This document shows, one piece after another, positions 34,539-46,886 of a stretch of 64,000 nt of DNA. The first letter of the stretch is position 1. Each line of letters starts with the position of its first letter. The position numbers and the translations under genes are program-made. This stretch comes from Trichoplax adhaerens (taxonomy: Eukaryota > Placozoa > Uniplacotomia > Trichoplacea > Trichoplacidae). The stretch covers positions 301,643-365,642 of the forward strand of contig NW_002060964.1 in the NCBI RefSeq assembly GCF_000150275.1, in the 5' to 3' direction. Below the pieces are notes generated by a model, which saw only the letters and a list, made by a program, of their open reading frames with translations, was not told the origin of the DNA and ran no database searches.

Positions 34539-35857
34539 AATGTTTTCGCATATAAACTTGGATCTTCTTTGTTTAATTGAATTTTATCCATCTCTGTATT
34601 TACTATACTTAGCAAAATGTTTAAACGAAATAACTTGTTTGCGGGAAGTTAACTGGCTATAATGCCGAAGCATGCATTGCACATGTATGTATCTAGAGTA
34701 AAATCAAAATTTAGTGACACATTAGAAATTGCACTCTCCAATTCTTTAAGCTTACATTTGATCTAGGTAACTAATGATCATAGCGAGCCAATATATTTTA
34801 CAATTATAATAAATTAAATTGATAATTTAGTCTCGTCCGTAAACTGTTACCCTTATTATCTATTAATGCAACCTTGAATAGTTTTATGTTCGGTCTGCGA
34901 TAACTTTGAATCTTATAACAGCACCTAAAGTAGTCATTTATTTTTATATCACTGCTAACTTATCGTAAGGGGTAACAACGGAAGTTAAGTATTTCATTGA
35001 CAAATTATAACATTCATTTGCTAGAAATAAAGCCTCAACTTGAAAATGAGAACAGATGGACTAGAACCTATCGAATAGAATCTAGTACTATCAATAGTAA
35101 ATTACCATTTCCACTAGATGATGTTTAGTACATTCGATTTTCCTGTTGCTATTGTTGGGGTTAATTTAAAAGTTGTATCATAGCAATTAGTGAAAGACTA
35201 ATGATCATAATTTCGTGCTACTATGCAGCTCCAAATCAGCTCAAGATTAAAATTATTAGATTACGTAAAAATAGGTATAAATAGTTCAATTGTACCAAGT
35301 ATGTGAGTACTGTGAGATTAATATTGTAACTGCTTAATTAAAAGCGTGAATTATGAATAGATTGCACGATAGTCAATTTAGAACTAATCTTGCGACTTCA
35401 TTAGCATTATAGAATTGTGCTGCCAAAAAATCATTCTGTAATTATAGATAAATGATGAATTTTTTTGGAATAATTTAGATAGTCTGATGGCAATTAGATA
35501 GTCCTTAGCAGTTGTTAATTGATCCTAATTTATGCCATAAATTGAAGTTGACAAGAAACCGTTCTTGTTGTTTTATTATTTTGCAGAAACTTTATCTCAC
35601 ATGCTGATAAACTAACTCAATATCAAATACTGAATATTGCCAATTTTCTTTAATTGTATTATAAAATTATCACCAAAGGTACTGTAGGTCTGTGGCTGTC
35701 GCCAAAAAAAGTTTTCGATGGTACATCGAATTCCATGTTCTTAATCTATATTTATATCTACATCTAGCTATATATCTCATTAAAATTATACCTGCTATTT
35801 TATCTGTCTTCTGCCCGCCTCTGTAAGCCTGCGTGTTTCATATCCTTAACGTACATA
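34539..35857. other. Intergenic, no gene seen
   Basis: AT-rich, no long frames or clear repeats. Confidence 0.5.
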
Positions 35858-36257
35858 GATAGATCAATTCGCGTTTAACAGTATCTAAACTCAATGCAAC
35901 TCTACATTAATCGTTGATAATGCCACGATGCGTATGCCTGAAATTGGATAGATCAATTAATTCGCGTTTAAAAGCCTTAACAATACCAAAAGTAAAGCCA
36001 TTGCTACTGTTAATGAACGGTTGATGATGCCATAATGTGTTTGCATGAAATTGAATGGATCAATTTGTGTAGAGTATAAAAGTTTTAAAAGTACCGAAAG
36101 CAATTACAACTGCACATGAATCGCTGATGATGGCTTGATGCACTTGGATAAAATTGGAAGATTAATTCGTGTTTAAAGCCCTAATGATATTAGAAGTAAA
36201 AACCATGACTACTGCTAATGAATCATGCATGATACCATGACGAGTTTGGGTAATCGG
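35858..36257. repeat. Degenerate tandem array, ~100-bp unit, four copies
   Basis: Units begin near 35858, 35947, 36055 and 36156. They share gatagatcaattcgcgttta-like openings, aaagtaaag, and gctgatgatgcc...gaaattggatag segments. It lies just downstream of the SWAP70-type gene. Confidence 0.75.
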
Positions 36258-36867
36258 TCCTATCAGTTTTTATTGACTATGAATATTATCCGCTTCACAT
36301 AGTCTGTAATCAATACCTCCTAATCCATATTTCTGACTCTTAAGCCATTATGAGCAAAACCTTAATCCATGCCGTTCAAAAGGATCAAGCTTATTCAATT
36401 ACCCTTCTATTCATTCAACAAGGAAAATACTGTTATACAAGTTTACGATAAGGATTCTACACTTCATCAATTTTTCAAAATAAAAAGTAAAAAAATAGCT
36501 GTATCCGTCTAGTTCATGGTTTGCGTTCAACAAAGAGAAAGTTTAATAGTTAAACTATTATGGTATTGCATGCATCGATTGAAAACAAATTAAACAATAT
36601 TTCCATTACAGTATGAAACAAATAGAATAAATGAGTTGAAATAATAGTGGATATCGTTAAAAATTGGCTGTAGCTATGCTAAATAGTGCTATTTGAAGAG
36701 CATAATATGATCAAGAAATATCCGATCAAAACGGATGGTAACAGCTATTGCTTTTTCTATCTCTTGCCTGGCACTATGAATAGTCATTTACTTCCTACAA
36801 TACAAATAATATTATTTATTCAATAAGGATTAAAATACATGCAATCAATAAGGTCCACGTTGGCCAG

Positions 36868-39800
36868 TTATGATTTAAGCCCATTCTTTTCAAGATCTGT
36901 TCGAGGCTTTGGAACTGGTGCCGGCCCTACAGCATAATATCCACGATGAGTCAATCTAAGATCTTCCACGGAGGAAATTTTATTTCTCAAATCTTTAATT
37001 TTCGTATTTAAATGAGTTCCTTTCGTCTTTAATCCTTGGATATCGTTTTCGGTCTTTTTTAATAATGTATTACCATTTTTATATTCTTCTTCTAGGTTTG
37101 CAAGTTGAAGAAAACTTTTCCTTTTCTCTTTGGCATCTGTTATTACTTCTAGCTTTTCCTTTAATTCTTTCTCTTCCCGAAGTCGAGATTCTTGCTCTTC
37201 TTGTATTTTCTTTAGTTCCTCAGTTTTTATCTTTAGTAAACCCTGGTGTTCAGCAACAGCCTAAAAGATAAAAGATAGGCAATATATGAATCGATTGATC
37301 CAATATCTCCGAGTAGATATGATTCTGTATGAACACAACTTGATTGAAGTAGTTCAAAACCAAACTACGGTCTAGCCCGCAGTTGTATATTAAATACATG
37401 TTTTATAGAAGTTATGTGAAAGCATCTATGAATCTGTTTAGTATCATGTTAGGCTACAGTGCTGCATTTCAATATGATTGTAACACTATGTAGATAAAAA
37501 ATAGAGAGATAGGTCACTGTTATACCATAACTAGTATAGCAGAATCACAATTAGAGATTTTAACAACGCTCTTCACTATATACAATTTTAATTATTCATT
37601 TAATACAATATTATCCATTGATAGAAGATCGAGCTTTCTAATCAAGAAAGCAATTTAAGACTATAGCAATAAAAATTGATAAACAAAGATGAATAGTCAA
37701 TATGGACAAAGCTGAAATCAATACCTATATACTGTATAGTCTTTCTATAGGAGTTTAGATCTGTAATACCTGTTCTAAATCCGTCTTTTCTGCTTCCATT
37801 CGCCGTAGCATTTCTTCATTGACTAACTTCTTTTGTAGTAATTCTTCACTTTTCTTTTGCTCACGAGCTAATTTTGCCTGTTTTTCAACGTTGGATTCCT
37901 GTAATGCTTGTATTTCTTTGGCGTGGCTGTCTAATCTTTGTTTATGCTCTTGATTTTCCTAACGAAATAAGATGGATTAAATATGTTAAAGATGATTTCT
38001 TAGCGATTTTCTACAATCTATGTAATCTAAGTAGTTTATTTGACTACTTAGGTTGGGCTATTTTTCTGATAGAGTTAGCTAGTCTAGTGCATTGAAGAGT
38101 AATCATTTTCATAACACAGGCTCTCCAACTCTACCAGAGCCGATGGTCGAAGAATACAGTCATGTAGCTCTCATATTTCTCAGTTTTAAGATGTAAGAGG
38201 ATCGTTTACGTTATATTTATTGTAAACTATCAATCATTCTTATGTAGACAAATTAGTTATTCTGACTGCAATATTGAGAACACCAAAAGATTTTGCCTCC
38301 ATTTCTTATAATGCAAGGTACAGATGGTAACATTTACGTTTCTTTTACCTCCTCAGCCTTAAGTCGTATTTCTCGCTCAGCATGCAATTGCTTCTCAGCT
38401 AATTCGCGTTGCTCTTCAGCTTCTATGAGATTTACTTCAGCAACAGCACGTGCAACACTTTCCATTGCAAGCTAATAATAAGGAGTTAGAAAAAGATGAA
38501 AATAGCATGTTAGGCTACTTGATTATTATTAATATAGAATACTTATATTTTAAGATGGGTAATATCTAAAGACTATATGCGTATCTATGTCAAAAGCTCT
38601 TTATGGAATTTTCTGTAATTTGGAACCCAACAATTTTTGTAATACTATCAAAATGACCTTATTGCATCACACGATTAATTGTACAACTAAGTAAAGACAA
38701 CTAGAAAGAGCTAACTTCTTCTCTAATTCGTTCCATCACTTTCTCTACCAATAGGATTCTTAGCTATGCTCACAAGCAATATCAATTGTTTAGATCCACA
38801 CTAAATTTATTTACGCGTATATAACTATCGATCAAACAATAATATTTCTAAATAGAACACATCTCGCCTTATTAGTCGATATAGGTTAGTACGAATACCT
38901 CTCTAAACTACTTCTGAATATGAAAATTGTGCAATTTTGCTTAAACTATAAAGAAATGGACTAATGCAGTAGAGTAGTCCATTACTATTGATTAACCTGA
39001 AGAAAGTTGTAGATTATGTAGTTACATATCTCGTGAATTCTATCTAATTTGAAGAGTTAGAATAGACGAAAATTAAGGCTATAATGGTAGTGTACCGTAG
39101 ATATCGAATCGCGGACCATGCATGATTCACAGTATAGTCCACAACACAAAATAACACTTAGCCAAATTACACCCGTTTACACTCATATATATCTTAATTA
39201 TGTCAGATTTTAAACGATTAACATAAATGATGATCAAGATTTCAGCCAAGCAGCTGTAAATTTAAAAAAAATATCGAACTTTAGATCGATAATTACGAAT
39301 ATAAGCATAGTAAACAGTAAGATAGGCAATTTTAGATCGATTCTATTATTGCAGTATAGTCCTGTTTAAATACGAAACTACTGTACCATATATATTGTTG
39401 ATATATATCAGTTTGTAGTCATAATTCTTTTAAATTATAACAATTGTGAACTGTAAGACGTTTCATTTCAGATCAATTATATTACAAAATAGGCCTGATT
39501 AAATATGAAGTTATATATTCCTGTTTCAAGTCAATATGTAGTCGTAAGTCTTTTAAATTGTGAACTATAACAAAATCAATTGCAGATCGAACATGATATA
39601 TTACGGTATAATCTTGATTAATACGAAATTATGCATTGCTAGTATATGTCAGCTTGTAACCATAAGTCATTTAAATTAAAACAGCTATGAACTGTAAGAT
39701 ATCCAATTTCGCTTTAATTATAATATATGATAGTATAACCCGCATTAAATATGCAACTGTATAATTACTAGTTTGTGTCAGTTAGCATGCATAAGTCTAT

Positions 39801-42800
39801 TAAGTTATAGCAATTGTGAACTATAAGATATTCAATATCAGATCGATTATGGTATAAGCTTGATTAAATACGAAATTATGCATAGCTAGCTTCTATCTGT
39901 TGTAGCCATAAGTCTGTTAAATTATAGCAATTGTGAACTTTGAGATAATCAATTTCAGATCGATTATGATATTACAGTATAACCCTGATTGTATAATACC
40001 ACTAATCGTTCTCTTAGGTCGATTTGCAACCCTGTCTCTTAATTGGAGATTATCATGGTTGTAAACTGTGAGATTTCAACGATCGATTATTGTACAACAG
40101 TATAACTCTCACTACATAATGCTATCATAAGCTAGATTGTATCAATTTGCAGACACACATCCCTTAAATGATATCTAATTTTAATAGTTAGCATCAATGA
40201 CGATTGAGTCTCCAGTAAAATGGTTGGAAACTGTGAGATATCGAATTATTATACCACAGGATAACCTTCATTGTATAATACTTTTACGTTGCTAGCTTAC
40301 ATCAGTTTGTACTGTCAGTAAAGCTTTGTATTTAGCTTGAATTTCCTTCAACTGCAAAGCAGACAATTTGCCACGAGCCATTTCGCGATCGAGTTCAATA
40401 TGGATCTGAGCTGGTAGTTTCTTTTTTTGATTCGCTGCGATAGCAGTTTGAATTGCATATATCCAATCTATCTTTAATCGATAACTCACGGCATAAATAT
40501 CATAAACAATTCCAGTATTGTTGTCAGTCACAGCAAACCAATATTTCCCTCCTTCAGCTGGTTTGGATTCCACAGTAGTATACTGATTGATTGCAATACT
40601 TCCTAAAAGTATACAAATTACACAGAATAATTGAATGCTCTATTTGACGAATCTCAATAATGGACAATATCAAGATCAATTTATTCAGTTTAGATAGGGG
40701 TAATGAAAGCTAATGCTCATGGTAGCGTGGCTAAGTCACCGCAAAATACGGTTAGAGTGAGACTTATTTATATGGAATAAAGGAAAACGGTAAGTCTTAA
40801 TGAAGTAAGTTTTGATTATGGCTAATGTGATGAAATGGCTCACTTGTAGGGCTATCAACCATACACGACAAGGAGAATGAATAAAACTTTAATTTATTCT
40901 ACTGTATGAAATGAGAATTCTAATTTCCACATGCTGCAGTGCAAACAAGGATGACGTTGTAAAATATTGAAGTCAAAGATAGAAATAATTACAATTATCT
41001 ATCGCTTATGTTAAAATCTGCTGTACATCCATTCAAGAAAAAGCCAGATTGGAGAAGTTACTAACAGTCCTAGTAGTTGAAAACAGACAAACCTCTCTTT
41101 TCCCTCAAGTTTTCAGTATAATATTCTAGGACATTGTGCTTCAAGATGAAATAACGATCTCTAATACTAGTCATACGATGACCTCTCTTGCTTAGAAAGC
41201 CAACTTTAATAATATTTAAGACGTAAAAGTCATAAAGATTGCAGACAATTTCTTCGATTAATTCATCATCAACGCTAACCTATGCTCAATATCGAGGATA
41301 GATATTATGATTAGATCGAATGGCTAGATAGAATCGAATCATGGTTTGATGGATGTCTATAGCAGGATATTTGCAATTTACTTACAAATAAACCACATCC
41401 AAATTCATCAATCACTTTCCAGAAATCAGCTCGACGAGGATGCAAATAAAATTCATCGGCATTCCATTGCACACCGAGGGTGCGAGCAATTTTCTGAAAG
41501 ACAGGAACAAGATCAACCATAGCAATAGTGGTGCAATTCGTTTGATCATTGATGACATTGCAAATTTGCCACAATTTAAATAACTGATCCGCCTTAAGTT
41601 TTGTCACATTGTGGTCAGATTTATCTGTCAAGAAACAACATAGAATGAAATTGTGATCTGCAAAAGTTCAAGATGATCTTGGTGCATTAGGGTTGGACTG
41701 AACACAATATGAACTAGTGTAGAAACATTATGAAGGCTAGATGGTAACGGAAAGTTTAGACAAAACTAGGATTATAATATCATATTGCTGGTAAACTGAC
41801 CATGATTACGATAGAAATCCCAGCAAACTTTATAGAACTTGCTATCATCGAAATGCGGAATTCGATCCAGGCAGCATTCTTCTAAATATTTCTTCAAACT
41901 GAGGAAATCATATCGTTTCTGATCATCAGCGTAATTATATAAGCGATCGAAGGGGAAACCAGTGCGGAATTCACTCTCTATGCTTTGGCAAATCACAGAT
42001 ATTTGGCTATGGTTGGCTTTTCCTAATTAATGATAGTTGATATAGTTTAATCAATAATTAATTATCTCTTTAGAAATTGATTCTTTTACAATTAGTTTTG
42101 TATCAAGTGGTAAACTAATATTATTTGTTAATCATTCTGATATTTCCCGCTTTATAAAGATGAAATAAACGAGATTAATTTCGGTAGGCAATGGAGAAAA
42201 GTTTAGGCCACAAAGTTTATTGCTATTGTATAGAGGAAAAGCTTTACATGGCATACAATTAAAGATATAGGCGAATACAGTAGTAGGAAATGGAGAGGAA
42301 TAACTTAAGCCTAACCGTCAAATTATCTACTATCTGAACTAGCAAAGCTCTCTGTTTGGAGTTCTATATCATGGAAATCTGATGTGAGCAATCTTAAACT
42401 AGAGCTAAATAGATCGCAATCGCGGATCAATGATCGGAAAAGTTTTACATGGCTTGTAATAAATTCGAATTTAAGATGTAGACGAATATGGAAGTAGGCA
42501 ATATGAGAGGTGGCTAAGCGTAGGCATCGAATTATCTTCTATCTACTATATTAAGAAACTAATTTCCATATTTAGGATTTTATAATGTAGAAATCTAATT
42601 TGAGTTATATCGGACTCGACCAAAGATGAACCTTACACGGTTTGTAATCAATTAGAATTGAATATATAGACGTATACGGAAGTAAGCAAATGCGGATAGC
42701 TAAGCCTACACATCTATCATTTATCTTTCGAATTAATAGCAAATTCCTTGGACTAGAGATAAAATAGATCGCACAATGAATTAGGACGGCTTCTCTTTTC

Positions 42801-44307
42801 CTAGTGAATTCTTACTATTATTTCTTGCTAGTTAGAGATGGAATCAATGAGATTATTTTAAACGGGCCGTGAAGGAAGCTTAGGCTACAAAGTTAAAAGG
42901 CCAAGGTACACAGGAAAGGATTGACATGGCTTGGAGTAAGTTGGAAATGGAAGATAAAACCGAACATGGCAGTAGAAAATCGGAAGATAGCTAAGTGCCT
43001 AAATATCAAGTTACCTTCTATCGATTGTATTAATAACTCTATCGTAAATCTTCTCATGTAATAGTCTGATCTCAGCAATCTTGGCCTAGAGCCTTAGTAG
43101 ATCGCAATAAAGGACTGGGGTGACTTTTCCCTTCATAGTCAATTCTTATTATATCTCGCTGTCTAAAGAAGGATCCAACAAGATTATTTTCCATACAAAC
43201 GAAGGAACACTAGGCCGCAAAGAAAAAAATATTACCTGGTTTGTAGCATGGACTACTAGGAAAATACCAGCCTGTATGCTAAATGGAATCAATATAGACG
43301 AATGCGGAAGTAGGGAATATGAGGATATTAGCCAGGTTTAAACATTAAATTAATGATCTACAGCACTATGTGATCTTGCCAAGCTTAATCTAGTAACAGT
43401 AGATAAGATGTAGATAAGATGTAGATAAGCCGTAAATAGTATTGTACAGTACGATATCTAGGATTCCCCACGTTCTATGGCGCGTACACTATAATGGAAT
43501 GATAAATGACTAGATATGGGTTTTATGGATATGTTAAAAGCAACTTGATTCTTTGATACATAGATTTGCATTACAATCGAGTAACAAAGCTTTCAATGGA
43601 CATGTGAAATATCTTGGTGATTTCTATCTTTAAGAATCGAAAGATCATGATGATATCCTTATTTAAAGCACTGATCAGTTATCCTTGTAATATTGCTATA
43701 TATGAGTAGAAGAAAACTAGCTAAATATTGGATGTAAAGCGGATTCTACATCAGTTTTAAATTATGTATAAAATAACGTGATGATTGCTAATTTTGTCTT
43801 TTACTAACTCGATATCGCTCGAAACTATCTGATTCTTCCTGACTGTCATATAAGACCGATCATGAAGATACAGTTTATTTCTACAGCTCTATTATGACCG
43901 TAGAATATTCGTAAAGGATCGCTTTTTTTATAGACAGAACATAGGTTATCCATTTTGCGTGTAGGTAATAAATTGAATTTGCTTTATTTTGCAAATTGAG
44001 AAGGTATTGGCAGTACTTGGATTGCTCGTCAAAACGAAACAATTGCTGACTCTCCTTAACCCTTACAGAAAAAGTGATTTCGCTAACTAGGTGAGAGTGA
44101 TGACTCCATGATAAAAAACGAGTAGAAATTCATTGAAGTTTAGATTAAAGAATCGAATGATGATCAATCATCAGATAAAAACAAGTTATAGCCAGACTTA
44201 CCGTCATTACTTTCATCGTCAAGCACGGAAAAAGCATAAAGTAGAGCACGGGTCTGTACATCAGGCAAGTTCTTCAATTGCGATGTATTGTGAATAGTGG
44301 TGGTCAT
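36868..44307 (-). CDS. SWAP70/DEF6-type PH and coiled-coil protein (~583 aa as modelled)
   Basis: Exons in transcript order: 44202-44307, [one possibly missing], 41801-41977, 41386-41624, 41093-41279, 40313-40602, 38716-38763, 38349-38471, 37770-37958, 36868-37260; phases close at every join. The N-terminal region resembles the EF-hand-like start of SWAP70/DEF6 (FLSLKKYLEECCLDRI, KFYKVCWDFY, DQLFKLWQICNVIND). A PH domain follows at about residues 199-291, from KVGFLSKRGH through the EKRGSIAI join to SYRLKIDWIYAIQTA with its conserved Trp. The remaining ~270 residues are Glu/Lys/Gln-rich coiled coil. The family binds phosphoinositides and acts on Rac and actin; that role is inferred. The length nearly equals human SWAP70 (585), but the segment between residues 35 and 37 (loop and second EF-like helix) appears shortened or its exon was missed in the repeat-filled first intron. 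It ends VPKPRTDLEKNGLKS, a proline-containing tail. Confidence 0.85.
39380..40312 (-). repeat. Intronic tandem array (~115-130-bp units) abutting the donor site of the SWAP70-type PH exon
   Basis: About eight degenerate units. Marker words of the form atatcagtttgtagccataagtc recur near 39403, 39530, 39645, 39775, 39893, 40137 and 40300, between blocks rich in gatcgattat and tataaccctgattaaatac. The last unit's atcagtttgtac is the exon's 5' splice site itself (donor GT = bases 40311-40312 on the minus strand). Confidence 0.8.
42170..43400 (-). repeat. Degenerate ~200-290-bp tandem array in the first intron of the SWAP70-type gene
   Basis: About five units centred near 42240, 42440, 42630, 42920 and 43230. 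They share ttttacatggcttgtaat, gacgaatatggaagtagg and gctaagcctaaacatcaa-like blocks. Predicted frames inside (42893-43078, 43120-43341) are repeat-derived. Confidence 0.75.
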
Positions 44308-45213
44308 GATTTCGTTGATATTCCGATGGGGTGAAGTTGGAAAGCTTATAAGAGGTATAAGGAATCAATATTAGATTAAATCAACACTAAAATAAGGATA
44401 GAAAGAGAATTAATTGGTTTCCGTCAATCGCCAAGGATCGTCTTGTTGGAATACTGGCAATGGATGCAACAAGTTATTTAGGCAATATCAAATTACAATC
44501 TGCTGATAGAGAATACAATTATGGCCTACAGCGATGATTGATGAGTGGAAATAGACATCAATATGATGGGCATAGCATTGGTATGACAAGATGGGATGCT
44601 TACCGTTTTGTAATTTAGTGGAACCCGGAAGGTCGATGACTGTCAACAGCAGGAAAATAAGCTCGCAACGATTCATAAATAGACACTTTTTATTCCAATT
44701 CATAACAATAGCGCTATTTATATGGATACATCTTATGAATAGTTTGACAGGGCAAAAATGGGTTGTATCCACACCGAATAGACTGTCCATTTTACTACTC
44801 GATGGATGTTGCCTAGATTCGATAAAGTTTTAGTCTAATTGATTACCAATAAGGAAGTAGGCGAGAAAATCAATTGGTTACATAGCTTATTATTTTGTCG
44901 TCGTCAATTTTAGAACGGTCTTTGTCATGCTAAAAGAATAAGAATATGTTGCAGTAGTGAAAGGAACTTGATAATGGTAATAGAAAGAGTGCACTCCTAT
45001 TGACATGCAAATAACTGGATAGAAGTGGGATAATTGGCTTTATAATGGCCTTAGTCATCTTTTATATTCTTTAATTCTTGGAAAATGATCATTGAAATTC
45101 CAATTCACTGTCAACAGATGCATTATCGTGGCAGGACTGGTTACAGTCGAAGGGAAGACGTGCCATCGCTTAACCTGAATCCATTACCTTGAATGACAGT
45201 ATTCTCAGGCTAA
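44308..45213. other. Upstream region of the SWAP70-type gene
   Basis: Two overlapping antisense frames at 44488-44833 lack domain support, though the minus one ends at a good GTAAGC donor near 44604 and could be a 5' UTR exon. No other gene seen. Confidence 0.4.
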
Positions 45214-45450
45214 TCAGGAATAATCCTTGACTACTTTGATGAAATAAAACTCCCAATATCAGGAAAATTTAGCTTGGATTTTAGCAATATGAGGCTACCA
45301 GTGGACGATGATGGAATCAATTACTCGTACAGTCTAGTCTTGCCCATTTTCGCCCAGAATCGTCATCTTAAAGACGGGATGCAAGTTGGATACACCAATA
45401 GTGTAGAAAACAAATACGGCAACACCTTAAGAATCATTATTGTGCCATAA
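45214..45450 (+). other. Exon-like open frame of unknown gene
   Basis: A 78-codon open stretch in a coding-like, less AT-rich patch. It has an AG acceptor at 45217-45218 and a stop at 45448-45450, and reads LDYFDEIKLPISGKFSLDFS... to YGNTLRIIIVP. A short ATG-led version starts at 45289 (53 residues). It could be the last exon of a plus-strand gene whose other exons I could not find, or chance. Confidence 0.25.
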
Positions 45451-45779
45451 ATTCTGGCTTTAATCGCTTCTTGATTACAACTGATGTATTCAGCTCGATC
45501 ATGGAGAATTCATCAATAAACAATAGCTTTATCAATCAAAAGAATCTCATAAAAGGACTCCATTGCCACCGTAGATGTACTAATTATCTTCTTCTCGCGT
45601 TGATGATTAAAACTATATTTGAAAGGCCTTTATCATTTATGGACTAATTTAGCGCAACAGGCTACACGAGATAGAGGCGTAGCTAGACTAGAAGTATTGA
45701 GGGGAAATTCTTGTCATCTTATTTATAAATGGCAACCATGAGCCTATTAAAGCATTACAAGGGTACGATCAATTTTCTA

Positions 45780-46560
45780 CATAGACAGTTTAGTCTCGTT
45801 TTATGGAAGAGTAAGATGGGGCTAACAAGAGGCATGTTGATTCATTTCATCCAGTTTTTATTTTAGTCGATGGATAAAGTCGGGCTAATACCGTAAGAAA
45901 TACCGGTAGTCTTAATTCATTTGCAGTTTAGTATACTCGTATGGATAAGAACTATAGTAGAGCCTGTTTTTATAGACAGAACAAGATGAGATTATTAAGA
46001 GCAACTTGGATTTATTTTGGAGCTCAAAAGTAGATGAAAAGTGCTATCTAAGTCTCATTTCATCTCAAGAGTAGAGTGGGATTAACAAAGGCCGCTTGTA
46101 TTTATTTGAAGCTTCAAAGTGGATAAATGGGGTAGTGAGTCTTGTTTTGATTTCAAGAGTAAAGTAGAGCAGTGTTGATTCATTCGGAATTGACTACATG
46201 GATAAATAGAAATCTTGGGAGTTGCTTTTTATTATAATATTATGATTATCATTAAAGAACGGCCGATAAAATGAGGCTAATTGAGACCAATGCTAATTCA
46301 GTTCAAATTGAAGAATGGAAAAGTAGTAACAATCGAGCTGTCTCTTTATTTAAATGTAACGAGTAAAATATGGATTCATTAGAAGCTTAAAAATGGACGG
46401 TCGAGTCTGTTCAAATTGCCATAAAATGTGAGTCAAGAAAGGAATATTGATTTATTTTAGCCTTTGAAAGTCTTGACTCATTAGCTATTCTAAATTGTAT
46501 GAAATGAGAGTAGAAAGTGATTAATCTATTACACAGTACAGAGCAATTATATTCAATACC
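45780..46560. repeat. Degenerate tandem array, ~75-100-bp units
   Basis: Recurring order gagtaagatggg, ctaacaagagg, ttgattcattt, agtggataaa, at about 45870, 45937, 46030, 46119 and 46197 and more weakly to 46500. A 10-bp stem (aggactacta / tagtagtcct) follows at about 46577-46619. Confidence 0.6.
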
Positions 46561-46732
46561 ATAGATCATGAATAAACGAGGACTACTAATAACCTATGTC
46601 TTCCTCTAGTAGTCCTTGGAATAAGTGAGAAAGGTAGAGATGGTGCCAGTAAGGGAGGTGTGGTTTCTTCTGAATTACGCAACTCATTATAAATTACAGA
46701 ACAACATTTACTTTTGCTTAATAATTTAAAAT

Positions 46733-46886
46733 AGAATCTTGATTTTAGCCTGGACTATACCTATGCCAGAGCCTTGATCAATAATTACTACACCATGATT
46801 GATAAATGGCCCGCAATTAGGTCTATCAATCAATACTCGGTAGGAAATGTAATTTCGATCCATGCTGTTGCTCTAGGGGTTAAGTA
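46733..46886 (+). other. Exon-like open frame with NTF2/NXT-like look
   Basis: The open frame LDYTYARALINNYYTMIDKW is followed by PAIRSINQYS and a possible GTAGGA donor; read straight on it stops at TAA at about 46886. The INNYYTMIDK stretch resembles the first helix region of NTF2-like proteins such as NXT1. Neither start nor later exons were found, so it may be a fragment or coincidence. Confidence 0.2.

Noticed and set aside
37065-38475. Plus-strand frames of 60-73 codons
   Set aside because: Antisense to coiled-coil exons or introns of the SWAP70-type gene.
44488-44833. 100-codon minus and 80-codon plus overlapping frames
   Set aside because: No family features. The minus one ends at a good donor and might be untranslated first-exon sequence, but no coding claim is justified.
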